A stretch of 64,000 nt of DNA from Mrakia gelida (lineage: Eukaryota > Basidiomycota > Tremellomycetes > Cystofilobasidiales > Mrakiaceae), in assembly GCA_024345305.1 (NCBI GenBank), contig BRON01000019.1:310001-374000 (forward strand), in the 5' to 3' direction. The notes under the pieces were generated by a model. It did not search any database and had not been told where the DNA came from. It was given only the letters and a program-made list of their open reading frames with translations. Made by a program: the position numbers and the translations under genes. Below, piece after piece: positions 33,474 through 45,468 of this stretch (within the stretch, counting starts at the first letter, position 1; each line of letters starts with the position of its first letter).

Positions 33474-35731
33474 TCAAACCCTGACCTCCTTCCTCTTCCC
33501 CGCTCCAGCGCCCACCCCCTCGGCAAGGGCCTTCACCCTCACCCTCGCCGCCTCCTTATCCTTCTCTCCACTCCCACTCCCGCTCGTAGACTTCCTCCTC
33601 GCTGTGTAGGTTGAGTTGGACGCTGACGCCAACGCGCGGAGGGAGGAAGAGTGGTGGTGCGAGAAGAAGGGGATGGGATCTCTCTTTTTCGCCCAGATGG
33701 AGATGAAGAGGATTCGTTTTTGGCGGCGGGAGACGAAGAAGTAGTTTACGGACCTGTGGTGGTGGGTGGGGGAGGGGGGAGGAGGGAAGAGGGGGAGGGG
33801 GGGGGGGGGGAAGTTAGCTTGAACGAAGGGGGGAGGGAGGGGAGAGACGCGCGTGTTTCGGGGAGGCGAAGCTCGTCGACGAGGGCTGGGATGAACGAGA
33901 TGGGGGCCATGAGAGAGAGAGAGAGAGAGAGGACTCACCACAAGCACCCTCTCCTCGTCGGCTGATTGAACTCGTTCCCCGCCACCAGAGGCAGGGAATT
34001 CAGCGTTGGTGGCTTGAACCCTCCTCCCTTTCCTCCTCCTCCTCCTCCTCCCTCCTCGTCACTCCCTCCAAACTCATCCTCGTCGTCCTCGAACCCCTCG
34101 AGGAACTCATCCCCTCCATCCTCCTTCCCACTACTCTCCCCGCCGTCCTCCTCGTCTTCGTCGTCGTCGTCCGAGTCGGATTCGGCATGAGGGTCCGAGT
34201 CGAAGTCGGGTGTGTACGAGTATACGTCGCACTCTGCGAGGGAGCCTTGGAGGACCGAGTCGAGGACGCGACGGAGGTGAGGGTGGGTGAGCGTTGGGGA
34301 TGTCAGAGGGTTGTGGTGCATTGAGGAGGGCGAGGGGAAGGAGGAGTGCGAGGAGGAGAGAGGCGAGGAGGAGGTGGTTGTGAGCGAGGGTGGGTAGGAA
34401 CCGTAGGAGCGTCTGCAACATGCAAACGAGACCAAGAAGAGGTTAGTAGGGGAGAAGGTACGCGAAGGAGATGAGAGAAGCACTCACGGTCCTTCATTCG
34501 ATAGTTCGAGAACGGTCTGGGAGAGCTGAGAGAGGACGTCGTTGACCGAGTTCTCGCGAACGAAATGATCGGGTCGAACGCCGGTGAAGTCATGGTCTGG
34601 GAAGGCGACGTTGAGGAGAGCGATGAGCCAGAACCAGGTTTGCCTATCGTACCAGCAACGCACGATCGAAACAACAACAACAACCAGGTCAGCTCTTCTC
34701 GTTCTTGACCTCCCTTCCTTCCGACTCGTTCGATTCGATGACGTCCCCTTCCTCCCCCGTCCTTCCCCCACGGACCCTGCCCTCGTTCGCTCAACCCCGA
34801 TAGAGCTGGACCTCCAAGCCATAGAAAAGATGAAACGCACCTCGAATCCTTCTGATCCAGCCTCCCAAAGCAGCTCTCAAGCCCAGCCTCCCTCATCTCC
34901 GGACTCATCGACAAGAGCTCATCCTGTTCGGCTTGTTCGAGCGAGTAGGCTTCCTCCAGGGTTTTGAACAGCTTGCGTTCTCGAGAGACAGATTTGCACG
35001 AGTAGGCTTCTGTAGGAGGTGGGGGTGACGAGGGGTTTGGGGAGAGGGGCGGAAGGAAGGAAGGGATGACGAGCGGAAGGAGGATGGGGAGTGGGAGGAG
35101 GGAGGGACAGGGAGGGAAGGAGGGTCAGTGTGAGCTTCGAGGAGAAGGGAAGAAGATCGTTCGTTTGGGAGTGGGTGGGAAGAGAGCTCGATCGACTCGT
35201 AGATGCAATGAAGGAAGAACGAGGAGTGGATGGGAAGATCTGGAGGAGGGAAGAGCGAGTCGAACGTGTGCCTCGCTCGTTCATCTAAGCTCTCCCCTCG
35301 TCCTTCCATCCCACGTTCCCACCTCCCTTCACCTCCCTGGTAGAGACTCAACCTCGTGAATCCCTTCATTGGGCTCCCATCTCTGGCTCCTCTGAGTCTT
35401 GAGCTCGTAGCTGTTGATTTGGAGGATGGATGGCAAGAAGGAAGACAGGATGACCAAGGTCGCGTCTCGCTCCTTCCCTTCCCGATAAGGACCCTTCCTC
35501 CTCCCTCCTCGCTTCTCCCAGCTCCTCTGTCACTACCAGCACCCAGCTCTTATCTCCATGTCAATGAGAGCCCATTCTCGACCTACGTGGCAGCCTGTAC
35601 GAGCTCGAATCAACGAAACGAGGGAGAGGAAGGTGAGACTGACCGAATCGAGTATGAACCTTGCATTCCGCGCTGCTGTACTCCAGTATATCCGCCAGGT
35701 GAGCGAGTTCAGGAGCGTCCAGGTACTTCAT
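33474..35731 (-). CDS. MAF1: MAF1, repressor of RNA polymerase III
   Basis: Maf1 shuts off RNA polymerase III when TOR/PKA signalling falls. Exon 1 (35731-35644) gives MKYLDAPELAHLADILEYSS and AECKVHTRF, the family start. A 634-base intron follows, long for this genome, and exon 2 (from 35009) joins as EAYSCKSVSRERKLFKTLEE, matching the conserved SYSCK block. Next are TWFWLIALLNVAFPDHDF with GVRPDHFVRE, then LAECDVYSYTPDFDSDPHAE. Between that and the final conserved block, NYFFVSRRQKRILFISIWAK, lies an acidic Asp/Glu- and Gly-rich insertion of about 65 residues not found in the animal or yeast core. The tail is basic and ends GKRKEVRV. The serine-rich linker after exon 2 is where kinases act in other species. 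Confidence 0.93.
33798..33930. repeat. Poly-G and (GA)n simple repeats in a MAF1 intron
   Basis: A run of about 13 G on the plus strand near 33798-33810 and a (GA)n run near 33911-33930 lie in the last MAF1 intron, so the transcript carries C-rich and (TC)n tracts. Confidence 0.75.
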
Positions 35732-36801
35732 TCGATGGAAATCGGTTGGTTGTTGTTGTTGTTGGCGAAGGAAGGGCAGGGAGGGAGGGAAGGCGAAGGA
35801 GGAGGGATGGGTGTGTTGAGCTTGAACACCCGAAAGAGGACAAGGGCGATGTCCTCCTCCCAGGAAGGGGCGCAGCGAAGGAGATGACGATCAAAACAAG
35901 AGAAAAGTTGTTTTGATTTTGATCTGTGCTTGATTTCGGAGGTCCTGGTATGGCTGACGAGGAGAGTGAAAGTTTGCGAAGAGGAAGATGAGGCATGGGC
36001 GGGAAGGGAGATGCTGGGAGAAGTCGAACTCGTCCCTCCTCCCTCCCTCGACTCTTCCCTTGACGCTGCTCTTGGGGGAAGAAAGAAGATGAAGATTTTC
36101 AAGGGTTTGAACCTGAGGTTGAGCTTATGCTGTGAATCTTCTCTTCGAGGGGCAAGGAAGAGGGACGGGAAGGGGGAAAGGCAGGAGGGAGGAGAGGAGG
36201 GTGGTGGTGAAGTTGAGCTTCAGCTTTTTTCGAGCCAGATTTGGGACGACCCCCTGGACGTGCTGTCACAGCAGTAACGCAGATCAAAAGTGACGCTTTG
36301 GGGAGGATTTTGGTAAGGCGGGAGTCGAGTTGACAGACTGGAGTGGTCGCAGCGTGACCAGGATGTCCGGTTGAGCAGATTTGAGGAGGAACGAAAGACG
36401 AGGCGAAAGACGGCCGAGGGAGGGAGGAAGTCGAGGACAGGACGAGTTCGATGCTCCCTTTGGACGAGGTCAACTTCCAGAGAAGATTTTCAGCGTCGGC
36501 ACGTAGAGCTGGTATTGGCAAGAAACTCCTCTATGCTTGTTGAAGCGACTACTACGAGACTGAAGTCTCCCAGGTCTCCTCTGCGCGCCATCTCCTCCCA
36601 ACGTCCTCACCTCTCTCCCTCCTTCCCTCGTCCGCCTCACCTTTCTTCTCTCCCCTTCTCAGCTCTTGGACTCCTCTCATCCTAAACAGAACATACCGTA
36701 CCATCGAAGTCATACCAATAATCGAACCAGAATCAAAATCACATCATCTTCTCTCCCTCTCCTCCCTCCCTCCTCAAAACAAAAACAACCTCATCCCCTC
36801 C
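35732..36801. other. MAF1 promoter and 3' flank of the PhoD gene
   Basis: 1,070 bases between the MAF1 start and the PhoD-like stop. Frames of 75-140 codons exist on both strands but are low-complexity (Arg/Ser/Gly) and without splice-bounded coding pieces that I trust. An A/C-rich plus-strand segment (36680-36790) probably lies at the 3' end of the PhoD gene. Confidence 0.4.
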
Positions 36802-39800
36802 TCACTCGCTCCGATCCTGCAACACCCCAAAAGCAGGAGTCTTCCCTCCGTTCAGAGGCCTCAAAAGCTGGTTCGAATCCTTCATCGTCACGAACGACCC
36901 GAGATGGGTGACGTTCGAGTTTCGAGTGTGTTGGTCGTACTGCAAACGAAAACACGACGCGCCGCGGAGAGGTGATCAGCGATCAGCGATTCAAGACGAG
37001 TGGGAGGGAGAGAGAGGAAGGGGGAGGGGACAGAGACGCACGAAGCCAAAGTAGTCGGCGGTTACGTTCGAAGGGCTGATGGTGAGTTGGACTGTGGTCG
37101 TGTCGAGGAAGGAAAGGGAGAGGGAAAGAAAGGAGGGGTGAGGTGAGTCAGTGAGAGGGCAGGAGAGGGAAGAAGACGATAGGAGGGGAGAAAATGGAGC
37201 TCACAGTAGCCTCGCATCTGTCCCTCGGCGTACTGGAGAGTCGGACTCGCGAGAGTGAGGTTGTGGGCGATTCCTTTGTCTGTGGACGAGGAGCGAAGTC
37301 GAGGCGCGAGTTCAGCTGACGTCGGAGGAAAAGAGGAGGGAAAGTTACCGAGGACTCACAGACAGCGTCGGTGTATCCAGCGCCTGAGGGAAGGAAGGAA
37401 CAGAGCAGGCCAGATCAGCAAGGAGGAGCGAGCGAGTAAGGGCGGACGAGAGACGAGAAGACTGACCGTAACCGTAGGAACTGGGGCTCGAGACGGCTGA
37501 GCCAGCGAACTCTACACCGAGCGATCCAGATCCGGTGGAAGGGTTGTAGTCGGTCGCGTTGTCTCGCCTGAGCTCGCAGCTGGGAAGAGGAGGGAGAGGT
37601 GAGAGAGGTCAGCGACCGCGACGCGACGAGATCGAGGCAAGAGGAGGAGGACTGACACCCAGCTGGCGTGAGAATCTCCGGAGAGGATGACTCTGTGTCG
37701 ATAAAAGAAGCTGAAGGGTCAGGACGGAGAGACGAATCGCGAGTGACGGAGAAAAACGGGTGCGGAAGAGATTAAAGGACGAACACGTTGTTGATCTCGT
37801 TCTCCTCGATGTGCTTGAGGATGTTGTCTCGTTCAGATCGATATCCCTCCTGTAGATGCAAAGCAGAGTGGTAAGCGAGGGAGAAGAGTCGGCGAAGCGG
37901 AAGAAGACGCGGAACTGACCCAAGAGTCGACGTTGAAGTCGAGCGCTCCTCCCGTCGCGATCGTGTAGTTGATCCTCGAGAATACGACTTGCTGTGAGCG
38001 ACCAAGACCAAAAAGGAGTCAGGCACCTCAAGGTAGGATTGGAGAAGGAGAACGACGAACCTGCATCACGAGAGGCCACGTCGCTCCTCGCTGAGATGAC
38101 TCGTCGAGCTGATCAAGAAGCCACTGCTGCTGAACAGTCCCCGTCATCGATCGTCCAGCATCGTTGGCGTGGTCGTGAACGAACTCGGTGTTGTAGTAGA
38201 CGTCGGTGACTGAGGGAAGGAAAGAATAAGGTCAGCGTCGGCGAGAGCACGGGCGAGGCTCGAGACGCGACGGAAACTCACTCGATCGATCGTACTGCCG
38301 CGTGTCGAGCATGATCATGCTGAGGATGAAAGTCGAGGGTCAGCGAGCGTCGAAGAAGAGATCAGAGGAAGATGGACCCACTCGGCGAGTTTTCCGAGCT
38401 TGAAACTCCTCCAGATTCTGCGAAGGGAGAAGAAACGAGGCGTCAGTAATTGGAAGGCGAGTCGAACGAGCACGTCGAGTCTCACCTGAGCTTGTTGTCG
38501 GTCTCGACTTGTCGGATAGGCATCCTGTGTAAGCGAAGAAGATGAGTTCGAGCGAGAAGAGAGGACGAGAAGAAAGAGCGAAGCTCACCACTCATAATAT
38601 GCTCGGACAGCGTTGGCTTTCCTCTCGCTGAACTCGTATCCACCAACTTGACCTTGCAGAGTGTTGTTGGAGTCAGCCGAACCTCGAGCCCACGTGTTGT
38701 CGGCAACCTCTGCACGTTGAGATCCAAAGGGAACGAACGAAGAGTCAGTTTCGAGAAAGGGACGACGCGTTGAGGCGGTTGAACGAACCATGGTCGTCCC
38801 AAACGGCTAGAAAGGAGAAAGGGAGTACGTCAGCTCAGCTCTCTTGAAGACGACGAAAGAAAGTCAGAGAGACTCACTCTGCCAAGCCAAGACTCGATGA
38901 AGCTCTCGAAGATCAGGATCCTCTCGGTACGACGCGTATCGACTGAAGAAAGAGCAAAGTCGTCAGGCGCGTGCTCAACCACTCGAAGCAATGGCGAGAA
39001 AGCGAAGACTCACTCTCTGTAGTCCTGAAGAGAGGAGATCTCTCGATCGGGTTTCGGGACACCTGTGAAAGCGAGATGATCAGCTCGTTTCGCCCTCGAG
39101 CTGAAAGGAAGAGACGAAATCACTCACGTCCAATCGCAGTTCCATCTCCGTAATCTCCGTTCTTGTACTCGTAGATGTAGTCTCTGATTCGAAGAGGAAG
39201 GCAAGGGGAGCATTAGAGCCCAACAAACGAAGACGAGCGGAACGCGACGAGCTCACCCGAGATGTTGAACGAAGTCAAGAGAATCCGAGTTGTTCGCTGC
39301 GTGTCCGTAAGCGTTGAAGAAGCCGAAGGGAAGACTGTAGCAGGTGGGCGTCAGCCTTCAGGCCCTGCGTTCTGCCAGTCCGAGTAGAACAACTCACTTC
39401 GAGCAACTGAAGGTCGCGAGCCTAAGGACGGACACATCGTCGTCGGCGGAAGGGAGAGTTTTGAACGATCCGACGTCGCTGACTCCGAGGCTGGGTCCTT
39501 CGCAGCTCTCAAATCGGTAGAAGTACTTCGTGTAGGGCTCGAGACCCGTCGCCTCGACCTTTACGGACCAGCCGACTTCCTCGCTTCGGGATCGACCAAG
39601 AAAGCGAGACGAGGTGAGCAGGTATCCATGTCTCTCGGAATAAGGAAGCAGAAGGACTCACGTCGTCTGAACGTAGCCGCTGGTGATGGTCGAGTCCGAG
39701 GTGAAGTTCGACGACGAAGAGACGACCCATTGGAGACAGATCGGGGGCCACGCGTTGGGGACCTGATATTTGCGAGGCATGGTCCAAAGGATGATGGAGT

Positions 39801-40121
39801 CGGAGTATCTGAGCAAGGAACGCAGGAGGTGCTGGTGAGCTTCGTCGAACAAACGCGCAGAGGGAAAGGAAAGCGAAGTACTCACGGATCTCCAGATGCT
39901 ACTCCATGAGGAAACTCCAGCGCTCCAGTGAAGGTATCGGTCCACCGCTTACCTAGGCCATCGTAAACCTCTTGAGTGTCGATCTTGAGATGGTCGATGG
40001 TGGTAGACGGGGAGCGGTAGACGAGGTTCGATTCGAGCGCGACGGGACCAGTTCGAGGAAGCGCGACGACGAGAGACGAGAGGATGAGCGCGCCAGCTGT
40101 TGGAAGGAGAAAAGAGATCAT
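36802..40121 (-). CDS. Secreted PhoD-like phosphatase / phosphodiesterase
   Basis: Alkaline-phosphatase-D family metallo-enzyme. The start at 40121 gives a signal peptide, MISFLLPTAGALILSSLVVA. The N-terminal domain holds FPHGVASGDP, YSDSIILWTMPRKYQVPN and the fibronectin-like LEPYTKYFYRFESC. The catalytic domain has LRLATFSCS, FVQHLGDYIYEY, the metal-ligand block AVWDDHEVADNTWARG, MLDTRQYDRS, WLLDQLDESSQRGATWPLVM and NNVFVLSGDSH-like sequence before ASW. The C-terminus ends AFGVLQDRSE. About 15 short exons, canonical borders. The family releases phosphate from esters or diesters outside the cell or in the vacuole; a phosphate-scavenging role is likely. Transmembrane segments other than the signal are absent. 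Confidence 0.88.
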
Positions 40122-40595
40122 CGTGAAGATGATGGTTAAGGAGAAGAGATGGTCAACATGGAAATCAGCCAGCGGTGATTGGAGGGTCGGGTTGTGAGAG
40201 AACGTGGAGAAGGAAGCAGGTCGAGTGAACGTGGCTGAAGGTCGACGGCTTCTTCGCGGGCAAGAGTCGATCTAGCGCGGGATCAGGCAGATCTGCAGAA
40301 CGAGAAGGAAGTTTTAGTGCGTGTTTTTAGCTCATAGAGGGCGAAACAACGGAACGTGTGTGGGAGGAGAGATGGGGAGAGCAAAGAGACTCACGCGTAG
40401 CCACGGTCAGAGCCGACGACCTCGAACGGGACCAAAACATAGAGTAGACGACTCGTCGAGGCTGAGCCGGCCCGAGTCTACGTGTCGAAAGCGAGAGAGA
40501 AGAGGAGTAACAGAGGGGGAGCAGGCGAAGAGGGCGAAGACAGGCGAGGGAGAGTCGGGCGACATGCGTTCGAGCTCAGCTCTCGAGCAGCGATG
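40122..40595. other. Promoter region of the PhoD-like gene
   Basis: 474 bases upstream of the PhoD-like start, up to the unresolved plus-strand locus. No RNA gene, repeat or domain recognised. Confidence 0.4.
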
Positions 40596-41756
40596 GAAAT
40601 TTTTCGACCGAGTAAGGAGAAGCGAGAAGGCGTTCTTGAAAATCCCGATTTCGAGGATGTCCCTAGTCCAATAGCTTGACGAGCTGTGCTTGGAAACGAG
40701 AGGAAAGGAGCAGAAGGTCAGCTTCGTCGTTCCCTTCCTTCTTTCCTTCAACACCAACACCTCCCCCTCCCTCCTCGACAACATCGTCTCCTCAATCCCA
40801 CAGCCAGCCCAAAAGAACCAGCCGCCACCTTCTATCGAATGCCTGTACCTCGAACCTCAACCTGAGCTCAAGACGGAATCTGCTCCCTCCGACCTCCTTC
40901 CCTCCTCCTCCCTCGCTTCAGCTCAGGTCTCTCGCATCTCCCTGCCCTCCCTGCCCGCCCGCTCGCAACGCGTACCTCAACACGTGGACTCACCCTTATC
41001 TAGGATCCCCCTTTCTTCACTCGGAACTTCAGAAAGGTCGGGACGAGGAGGAGCTAGAGCATCTTCTTCTTCAGCCCTCAAGTAGGCAGCTCTCGAGGGA
41101 ATCGGGTTGGGAGCAGCTCTGGGAGGCGAGAACCGAAGAGGAGAACCTCAGTAGAGTGAGTTGAGGGAAGCTGATGCTTCTCGTAATTGCTCGGAAGCAC
41201 TTGACAGCGTCTTGACTGGCTGGTTGAAGAAGGAAGAGGGAGTTGGAGGGAAGGAGGTGTTGAGCTTTGGTACGTCCTTCCTTCGTCGTTCGCTTCAGCG
41301 TTTGCGTTCCCTCTTTCCGCTTGCTTCCCCCCGGGTGTTACTCCGTACTGGGATTGAGTCATTTGGCTTGTTTACTGACTCGTCGCAATTGTTGCCTCTC
41401 CAGGACCGTGAAGCAGAGAAGTCGTCGGAAGCGCTCGAGGGGTCGTGGCAGTTCGTCGTTCGTCCCTCGATTTCGATCACTTCTTTTCCTCCTCTCCCCC
41501 CTCTCCCTCCCTTCAAGACGTCTTCCTCTTCACCGTACGCTGCTTGGTATCGCTCTCTCAAAAAGGAGCTCCAAGAAGGGAATCTCGGTTCCACCGCCCA
41601 CCTCTCTCGACGGACGCGAGTACGCGACGGCTTTCGAACGAGGCGGTCCACCTTTCAAGCCTTCTCCTGATTTCATCTCCCTCTCTCCTGTGAGTCATTT
41701 CTCGGAGTTTCAGGGCGAACAAAGGCTGTGGCGAAAACACGTAAAGTGACTCGCTG
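40596..41756 (+). pseudogene. Unresolved coding-like locus, possibly a broken gene
   Basis: Several plus-strand pieces look protein-coding but do not join in one frame. They are MEIFRPSKEKREGVLENP (near 40596, ends at TGA), SIECLYLEPQPELKTESAPS (about 40836), NAYLNTWTHPYLGSPFLHS with DEEELEHLLLQPSSRQLSRE (about 40960-41150, followed by a GTGAGT donor), RLDWLVEEGRGSWREGGVEL (about 41211), DREAEKSSEALEGSWQFVVR (about 41404) and ISVPPPTSLDGREYATAFER (about 41581-41690). Either a multi-exon gene with short introns that I have not solved, or a decayed gene. I do not recognise the family. It ends about 100 bases before the second BCS1-like start. Confidence 0.4.
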
Positions 41757-41854
41757 GAGGAGGAGCCGAAACGAAGGGCGAGAGAGAGGAAAGCGACGAC
41801 CTTGACTCTCTCTCCCTCAACCACATCGACCACCTTCCCCCACTCTCTGCAGCG

Positions 41855-44800
41855 ATGGAATCCCTCAACTCCACCATCATCAACACCACAGCTGCTTACC
41901 CACCCACCTCTCACTCTCTTCTCGCTGCTCTCGGACTTGGATCTATCGCTGGTGCTTTGGGAGGAGCAGGATCATCTGCGTCTCTCGCTTCCTTCGGCTT
42001 GCTCCTCTCGTCCATAGTTCCTCTGTTGATGTCGACCTCTTCCTGGATTCGAGGATGGGCGTTTGGACCTTTCCGTTGGCTCCTTGATGGTGAGCTTGTC
42101 GTTTCGTTTCACCCCCTTTGGTGAACGTCTTTGCGGTGGTGGTGGCGAAACGGGAGGGAGGACCGAGCTCACACCCCACCTCTCCTTCCCTTCCATTCTT
42201 GCCTTCCCTCAGTCCTCTTCGTCTCCGCCTACGTCAAGTCCTCATCTCCGGTTTACTCCTGGATAGTCGCCTACATCAGCTCTCGACCTTACAAGATCCA
42301 CACGAGCAAGAAGGTTCGTTCCTCTCTCCTGACTTTGCGGCTTGCTTCCCAGGTCTCCAGGAACGAAGCTCGTTCCCACCCCGTCCTTCGAGCTATGGTC
42401 TAACTCTCTCTTCCTCGCTTCTTGTGGTGATATCTTGCCTCCTGCAGATCGAGATCCAAGTCGTCAAGGACTCGGAGGTCGAAGAGCATCGACCCAGCTC
42501 GAACGGACGATACGACGACGAGGAGGAGGATCAAGGTTACGATCAGGATGGTAAGTTTAGCAGCTTCCCTCTTCTCTTCATGGGCAAAGCGATGGGCACG
42601 AGTAAGATATCGAGCTAATCTTGGCTGGTTTCCTCGACTCAACAGCTTCGGCGGCTCGTCTTCACAACTACAAGCTCGCTCCCTTCCCGTCGTCGCACAC
42701 CCTTCTGCTTCACGACGGCAACCTTCTTCTGATCTCGAGGTCCAAGGTCGCCAACCACTCGCTCGTACGGGAGGACGGGAAAGCTCGTCGCCGAGTCTCG
42801 TCTCGGAACGAGGACGACAACGGGGAAGCTGGAGAGGAGGTCGAGTAGTGAGTCACGACGCGTCTCTTCGCCTCGACGTTCGACGCGTCTCCTACTCACA
42901 CGCCTGCTCTTATTTCCCTCAGCCTCAAGATCCGGATCCTTCCCCTCCCACCTCTGCTTTCCCTCTTCAACCGCCTCTTCTCGATCTTCTCGACTCCTCT
43001 CCCGACCGCCGCCGAATCGTCTATCGCTCCTCCTCCTCGAACAGCTCTCGACAACCTCGTCGCTGCGTCGAAGGAGTTCTACGCCAAGAAGGATTCCAAG
43101 GGAATCTCGGTCTACCGCTGGGAGCAGTACAACGAGTGTTGGAGGGGTAAGGTGACGCGAGGCAAGAAGAGCGTCGAGAGCGTGATCTTGCCTGGAGGGA
43201 TCGGTATGGAGCTGCTTCGAGATGTCAAGGACTTCCTGGGAAGGAAGAAGTGGTGAGTCTACGCTCGGTCTCTCGCTAGGCGAGCTCTTCGTCTCGCTCG
43301 TCGGCTTTCCTTCCCTCTCTTCGTCCTCCCTCTCAGGTACCAAGAACGAGGAATCCCCCACCGGCGAGGAGTACTGCTCTACGGAGAGCCCGGAGGTGGG
43401 AAGACTTCGATTGTTAGCGCCATCTCGTCTGAGCTTTCTGTGAGTGAGAGAGTCCTTGAACAGAAGAGAACGAACGTGTCGCGAGCGGAAAGAGCGCGTC
43501 GCGAGCTGATCTCTGACTTCCTCCTCCCTTCGGTCTCGCAGCTCAACATCTACCTCCTTACTCTCTCCGACGAGAAAATGAGCGACTCTGATCTGCTTAC
43601 GGCCATCTCGGAAACTCCCCCGAACTGCTTGATCTTGATCGAAGGTGAGCCGAACCTTTTTCTTTCGACGACGCGATCTCGATTCGACGCTGACCCTCGC
43701 TCGTCCGTCTTCGGTTTCGTAGATATCGGTCAGTCCTCCTGACGTGACATCTCACACGCTCAAACTCGTGTGCTGACTGTTTCGTCTCTCCTGCCTTCCA
43801 GACTGTGCCTTCGTCGCACCGAGGCTGTCTTCCCTCCTCCTTCAAGCCGATCCCGACTTCAACACCGGATCCAACTCCATCACCCTCTCCGGTCTCCTCA
43901 ACGCTCTCGACGGAGTCTGTTCAGTTGACGGTCGAGTCATCTTCGCCACAACCAACCACATCGGTACGTTATCGTCTTCCCCTTCGCGAGTCGCAGCGGA
44001 AGAGACGCGCTAATCTGACCTCCTCGCGTTCTTCCTTCCCTCAGATCGACTCGACCCAGCCCTCAAGCGACCAGGACGATTCGACGTGCAGATCCAGTTC
44101 AACCTTGCATGCACGGAACAGGTCGAGGGACTCTTTACCGCCATGATGTCGCCTTCCAAAGGGGAGATCGAGCGAGCGAGGGCGAAACGAGTGGAGAAGG
44201 CCGAGGAGGCTGGTTCTTCGTTGCCGACGGAGGAGGAGGATCTTTGGGCTGTAGAGAAGCGAGCCTTGGTCGAGAGGCTTTCGAAGGAATTTGGGACGCT
44301 GATCCCAGAGGGGACCTTGTGAGTTTTGGGACGAACGAGGTCTGGGAGCGACGACGCGAAAACTCGAACTGACTCGACGCGTTTATCTCGTTCGTCCACA
44401 TCCACAGCTCCACAGCTTCTCTTCAAGGCTACCTGCTCAAATGGAAGGACAATCCTCAGGGAGCTGTTGACGCCTCTGCTGGTGAGTTTGCTCTCTCCTC
44501 GAGCTCTTCCTCCGTCTCGTCGTCGCCGCCTCCCTTGCTCTCGTTCTGACCCACCTTTTCGTTGCTTCCTCTCTTCCGCAGGGTGGGTCGAGGAACAGCA
44601 GCTTCTCATCCGAGAGCAGAAGCAGCGAGAGTCGGAGGAGTGGGCTCTGAAGAAGAAGATTCGAGCGAGAGATGATGTCAGTCCCGTGTTTCCTTTCCTC
44701 TCGCTCCTCGTCGCGTCGAACTCGCACTGACCGAGAACGTCCTTCCTTCGTTCCAAACAGCGACGATACAAGAAGGAAGCCAAGAAACTCGAGGAGGATC

Positions 44801-45104
44801 TCGAGAAGGACTCGTCGGAATCGGAGACTGAGAATGACGACAACAAGAAGAAGAAGACGAAGAAGGAGGACGACGACGACGTCGAGGTGAAGGGAGAGTC
44901 GGGATCGGATCCCGCTTCGGTCGTCGAGAAGCCCTCTGCTCCTGGTCAGTTCAGCTCTGTCTCTCGCCTCTTCACCCTACTCCAGACCCGATCTGACTCT
45001 CTCGTTCGGGTTCGTCGACAGGCTCGGACGCGTCGGAAAAAGCTCCTTCGACGAAGACGAAGAGGTCTTGGTTGAGGAGATCGGTCTCGAAGAAGTCGGA
45101 TTGA
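41855..45104 (+). CDS. BCS1-like AAA ATPase, copy 2
   Basis: Second Bcs1-family AAA ATPase. Exons: 41855-42089, 42213-42313, 42448-42550, 42646-42847, 42923-43252, 43337-43439, 43542-43644, 43723-43728, 43802-43963, 44045-44318, 44408-44481, 44582-44676, 44761-44944 and 45022-45104. N-terminus MESLNSTIINTTAAYPPTSH with hydrophobic LLLSSIVPLLMSTSSWIRGW. BCS1 domain: LAPFPSSHTLLLHDGNLLLI, GKKSVESVILPGGIGMELLR. ATPase: Walker A GEPGGGKTS, Walker [50 protein letters not shown]. The 6-base exon 43723-43728 (ATATCG) lies within the Walker B codons. The C-terminus is highly charged (KKLEEDLEKDSSESETENDD) and ends RSVSKKSD. Same architecture as 29438-32904, opposite strand. Confidence 0.92.
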
Positions 45105-45468
45105 GCTGCTGTAGACGCCAGTTTGGTTGCACGAGATATTGCATATGCTTGATGTTGATGATTTTACGACTCTGTTTGATCCGAGTCCACGATCGAAAGT
45201 GAGGTTGACGAGGAGGAGGAGCGAGCCCTCGAGTCGAACCCTCATTCATTTTCCAGTTCGATGCGTTCAGAAAAGCGAGTACCTCAAGAATATCCGGGAG
45301 AGGTGGGATGCCTCTTTGCGCGTTCAACAGGTCAGAAGCTCCGAAAACTTCTCTCGGAGTCAGAACGAGACCCCCAAGCTCTCTCTTTCGAGTGGACCTC
45401 AACAACTCTTGACGGCCATCTCCTTCCTTCTCTCGCCTCGCCTGCCCCATCCTGCCCATCCTTCCACC
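45105..45468. other. Intergenic region between same-direction genes
   Basis: 364 bases holding the 3' flank of BCS1-like copy 2 and the promoter of the next gene. The last 50 bases are pyrimidine-rich (leader). Nothing else seen. Confidence 0.4.
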
